Assembly (NCBI GenBank): GCA_026874595.1 | Contig: CM049310.1 | Location: 77,431,056-77,495,055, forward strand | Source: Sipunculus nudus | Lineage: Eukaryota > Annelida > Sipuncula > Golfingiida > Sipunculidae | Direction of reading: 5' to 3' | DNA: 64,000 bases | Shown: piece by piece, positions 61,919 to 64,000 of the stretch | How positions within the stretch are numbered: the first letter of the stretch is position 1 | Layout: the number at the start of each line of letters is the position of its first letter | Translations under genes and position numbers: made by a program | Notes under the pieces: generated by a model | The model's input: the letters and a program-made list of their open reading frames with translations, nothing else | Told to the model about the DNA's origin: nothing | Database searches by the model: none

Positions 61919-63065
61919 GCTGATCTTTGGGATATATCTAGTATGTCCCCCACCTGTTGTGGAAAAAGCTGAAAATCTGTATGAAATCTGAGAAGGGTCA
62001 ATGTCACCAACTCAGATTACCTCTAAGACCTTGAAAACTGCATCAAGGTCATCCATGTTTAAAACTGACCTAGCCTTTGAAATTTAAGATGCATCAATGC
62101 TGCAAGTTTGGTGACTGTACCACAAATTCTTTTGGAACAAGGGCAAAGTTGATCTGTGAAACAGATCTAGTATGTCCCCCGCCTGATATGGGAATATTTA
62201 GAAAAAAGTTGTGAATACATGTATGAAATTAGAGATAGGTCAATATCACACAGGCAGATTACCTCTGCAACCTTGAAAACTGCAAGAAGGTGATCCATTT
62301 TTTAACCTGACCTGGCCCTTGAAGAGGTTTATCAATGCTGAATGTTTGGTGACTGTGCCTCATATTCTTTTTGAGTAATATTGCATCAACATCATTTTAG
62401 CTTTGTTGCCGCTGTGCTCTTGAAAAATGTGTCAAGGTCATCCATGTATGAACTTGATCTAGCCCTTGATAAGGTTCATCAAGGCTGCAAGTTTGGTGAC
62501 TGTACCTCAAATTCTTTTTGAGTTATTGCATCAACATCATTTTAGCATTGTAGCCGCTGTGCTCCTGAAAAATGTGTCAGGGTTAATCCATGTACGAACC
62601 TGATCAAGCCCTTGATAAGGTTCATCAAGGCTGCAAGTTTGGTGACTGTACCTCAAATTCTTTTTGAATTATTGCATTAATATCATTTTAGCATTATCAC
62701 CTCAGTGATCTTGAAAAAATACATCAAGATCATCAGTGTTTGAACTTGACCTAGCACTTAATTAGATTCATCAATGCTGCAAGTTTGGTGACGGTACCTT
62801 AAATTCTTTTTGAGTTATTGCGTTAACATTATTTTAGCATTATCACCACTGTGACCTTGAAAATGTATCGTGGTCATGCATGTTCGAACTTGATCTAGCC
62901 CTTGATATGGTTCATCAAGGCTGCAAGTTTGCTGACTGTACCTCAAATTCTTTTTGAGTTTTTGCCTTAACATAATTTTAGCATTATCACAGCTGTGACC
63001 TTGAAAAATGCGTCAAGGTCATCCATGTTCAAACTAGGCCTAGTCCTTGATAAGGTTCATCGGAT
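61919..63065 (+). repeat. ~145-bp minisatellite
   Basis: GCAAGTTTGGTGACTGTACC-like starts at about 62102, 62338, 62487, 62632, 62778 and 62922 give a period of ~145 bp after a longer first interval. Each unit has TTTTGAGTTATTGC, ATTTTAGCATT, TGACCTTGAAAAATGTGTCA and AGGTCATCCATG. An element 5' end-like phrase (AACAAGGGACCCATGCTGGT) lies at 61396. Confidence 0.85.
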
Positions 63066-63507
63066 TTTATATGAAATTTATTGTAACAGTGCCTCAAGTA
63101 CCAGAAAATTAAAGTTGATTCATAATTATTAAATATTTAAAAAGTCGTCAGAGAGATGGACAAACAAAGCTGATCACTTTATTTCCCATTTTGCTGAGAC
63201 AGGAAAATATATTCTTTAAATTTGCAAATAATAAATAACTGAAAACTCTGGAAAAATATTTTCAGCACTACAAACAACATGGCCCCCATTCAAGTCTCAG
63301 TGTCCAAATTTTACCTTTTTAATTTCCTAGCTGTCAACATCTGTTCAAAACACAAATCTAAAAACATTTTTTTTTCTTGGGGATTTGGGGCATGGCATAA
63401 CTCACTGGTGTTTTCCTCTACTTTATATTTATTATATTCATTTTGAACTCTTAAATTTTTAATATTCAGAGAAATAATAATGTTGAGTTTTAGGCAAGAT
63501 TTAATGT

Positions 63508-63638
63508 AGAATACAGGTAGCTAGTCCACAAGCGACTACGTGTATCTGCTGAAATCAGAGTGGGACGGGTGAAGTGAGGCATGTATTGAGTGGCAAGGGG
63601 AAATAGAGTGAGGTGTGTTGTATATTAGCATGGATGTC
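63508..63638 (+). mobile_element. Family B repeat, 5' fragment (copy 3)
   Basis: GAATACAGGTAGCTAGTCCA then CAAGCGACTACGTGTATCTG matches the start of copy 1 through GCATGGATGTCT, where the LTR begins. Downstream of that point copy 1 reads GCAGC. Confidence 0.75.
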
Positions 63639-63815
63639 TGTTGTGTATGAATCATATTCAATATTAAAAAATCACATGGTCAAACTTACACAGTCACATG
63701 ATACACCGAGTCGCGTGATATGTATGGCACAAGTTTGCCACCATCTTGAGTAATCAGTAAACATTGTTAAGTTACTCAGTCGTGGTGTCAGTCATTTACA
63801 TACACGAACACAACA
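63639..63815 (+). mobile_element. 5' LTR of a Ty3/gypsy-like retrotransposon
   Basis: 177 bp beginning TGTTGTGTATG and ending ATACACGAACACAACA: TGTTGTG and CACAACA are inverted and the ends are TG...CA. It is followed by TCTGGCGACAAAGATGG, the usual place of a primer-binding site, and a gag-like start. The matching 3' LTR is beyond the window. Confidence 0.72.
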
Positions 63816-63830
63816 GATCTGGCGACAAAG

Positions 63831-64000
63831 ATGGCTGAGTCTCACCTCCCACCTCCTCAGCCATTCCTTGACAGTCCTGGTGAACCTTTGATACCATGGT
63901 CACGTTGGTACAACTCCTTCAATATGCACATGGTTGCCACGTGCCTTGATCAAAGAGACATTGCCGACGTTCGTAAACGCGCAGTCCTTCTCCATTGCCT
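63831..64000 (+). CDS. Gag-like N-terminus, partial (retrotransposon)
   Basis: The ATG at 63831 opens a frame that is still open at the window edge (56 codons). It has a Pro-rich start followed by PWSRWYNSF, an Asp/Arg helix and RKRAVLLHCL. The W-x-x-W-x-x-x-F and K/R-R-x-x-LL-x-x pattern is typical of the N-terminal capsid region of Ty3/gypsy Gag. It lies 15 bp after the LTR. No frameshift or stop is seen, so the copy may be fairly young. It belongs to the transposon, not the host gene. Confidence 0.65.
   Translation, partial: MAESHLPPPQPFLDSPGEPLIPWSRWYNSFNMHMVATCLDQRDIADVRKRAVLLHC

Noticed and set aside
61919-63065. CRISPR-like regular repeat
   Set aside because: Head-to-tail minisatellite without unique spacers, in a eukaryotic intron-rich context.

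Overview
The window is eukaryotic: AT-rich, full of introns, microsatellites and transposon remains, with no bacterial-type operons. A bivalve mollusc is the best guess. Several dispersed repeats have the layout I know from bivalve pearl-like / Helentron-derived (HINE) elements: a subterminal inverted repeat, a tandem-repeat core, an (ACGG)n microsatellite and a short 3' hairpin. The host is inferred from repeat style only; no species-specific gene was recognised.

One host gene fills almost the whole window on the minus strand (about 61350 down to 151) and runs off both sides. I mapped 38 exons, all with GT-AG boundaries. They repeat in strict order: a (70 nt, first part of a compact EGF domain), b (176 nt, last EGF cysteine plus the first half of a beta-sandwich-like domain), c (222 nt, second half of that domain, Trp-rich). 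Phases are always 0/1/0, so each module is exactly 468 nt or 156 residues. There are 12 complete modules (M1-M12), a leading c exon (M0c, 228 nt) and a trailing EGF exon (M13a). Together they give 5914 nt, about 1971 residues, of a secreted or surface protein with about 12 cysteines per module. The roughly 125-residue domain between EGFs resembles IPT/TIG domains in pattern, but I cannot assign it to a named family. No signal peptide, membrane segment, promoter or poly(A) site falls inside the window.

The introns hold: two long near-identical HINE-like copies (8271-10906 and 57953-60578); ~337-bp tandem arrays of family A (14106-17756, 29436-33427) and diverged relatives (48433-52100); family B with hairpins at both ends (11366-12550, 29621-31197 nested inside a family A copy, and a 5' piece at 63508); family C (28633, 34315, 40101); family D (37380-37823); a ~145-bp minisatellite (61919-63065, 48115-48330); a tRNA-derived SINE-like element; two LINE fragments; a MITE; and at the right edge the 5' LTR and gag start of a Ty3/gypsy-like retrotransposon that landed in a family B copy. 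A 12-bp palindrome, GGTGGCGCCACC, recurs in otherwise different repeat families.

The most notable items are the modular gene with invariant exon lengths, the unassigned W-rich domain, the shared palindrome and terminal hairpins of the repeats, and repeat copies placed so that recombination between two of them would remove exactly one module in frame.
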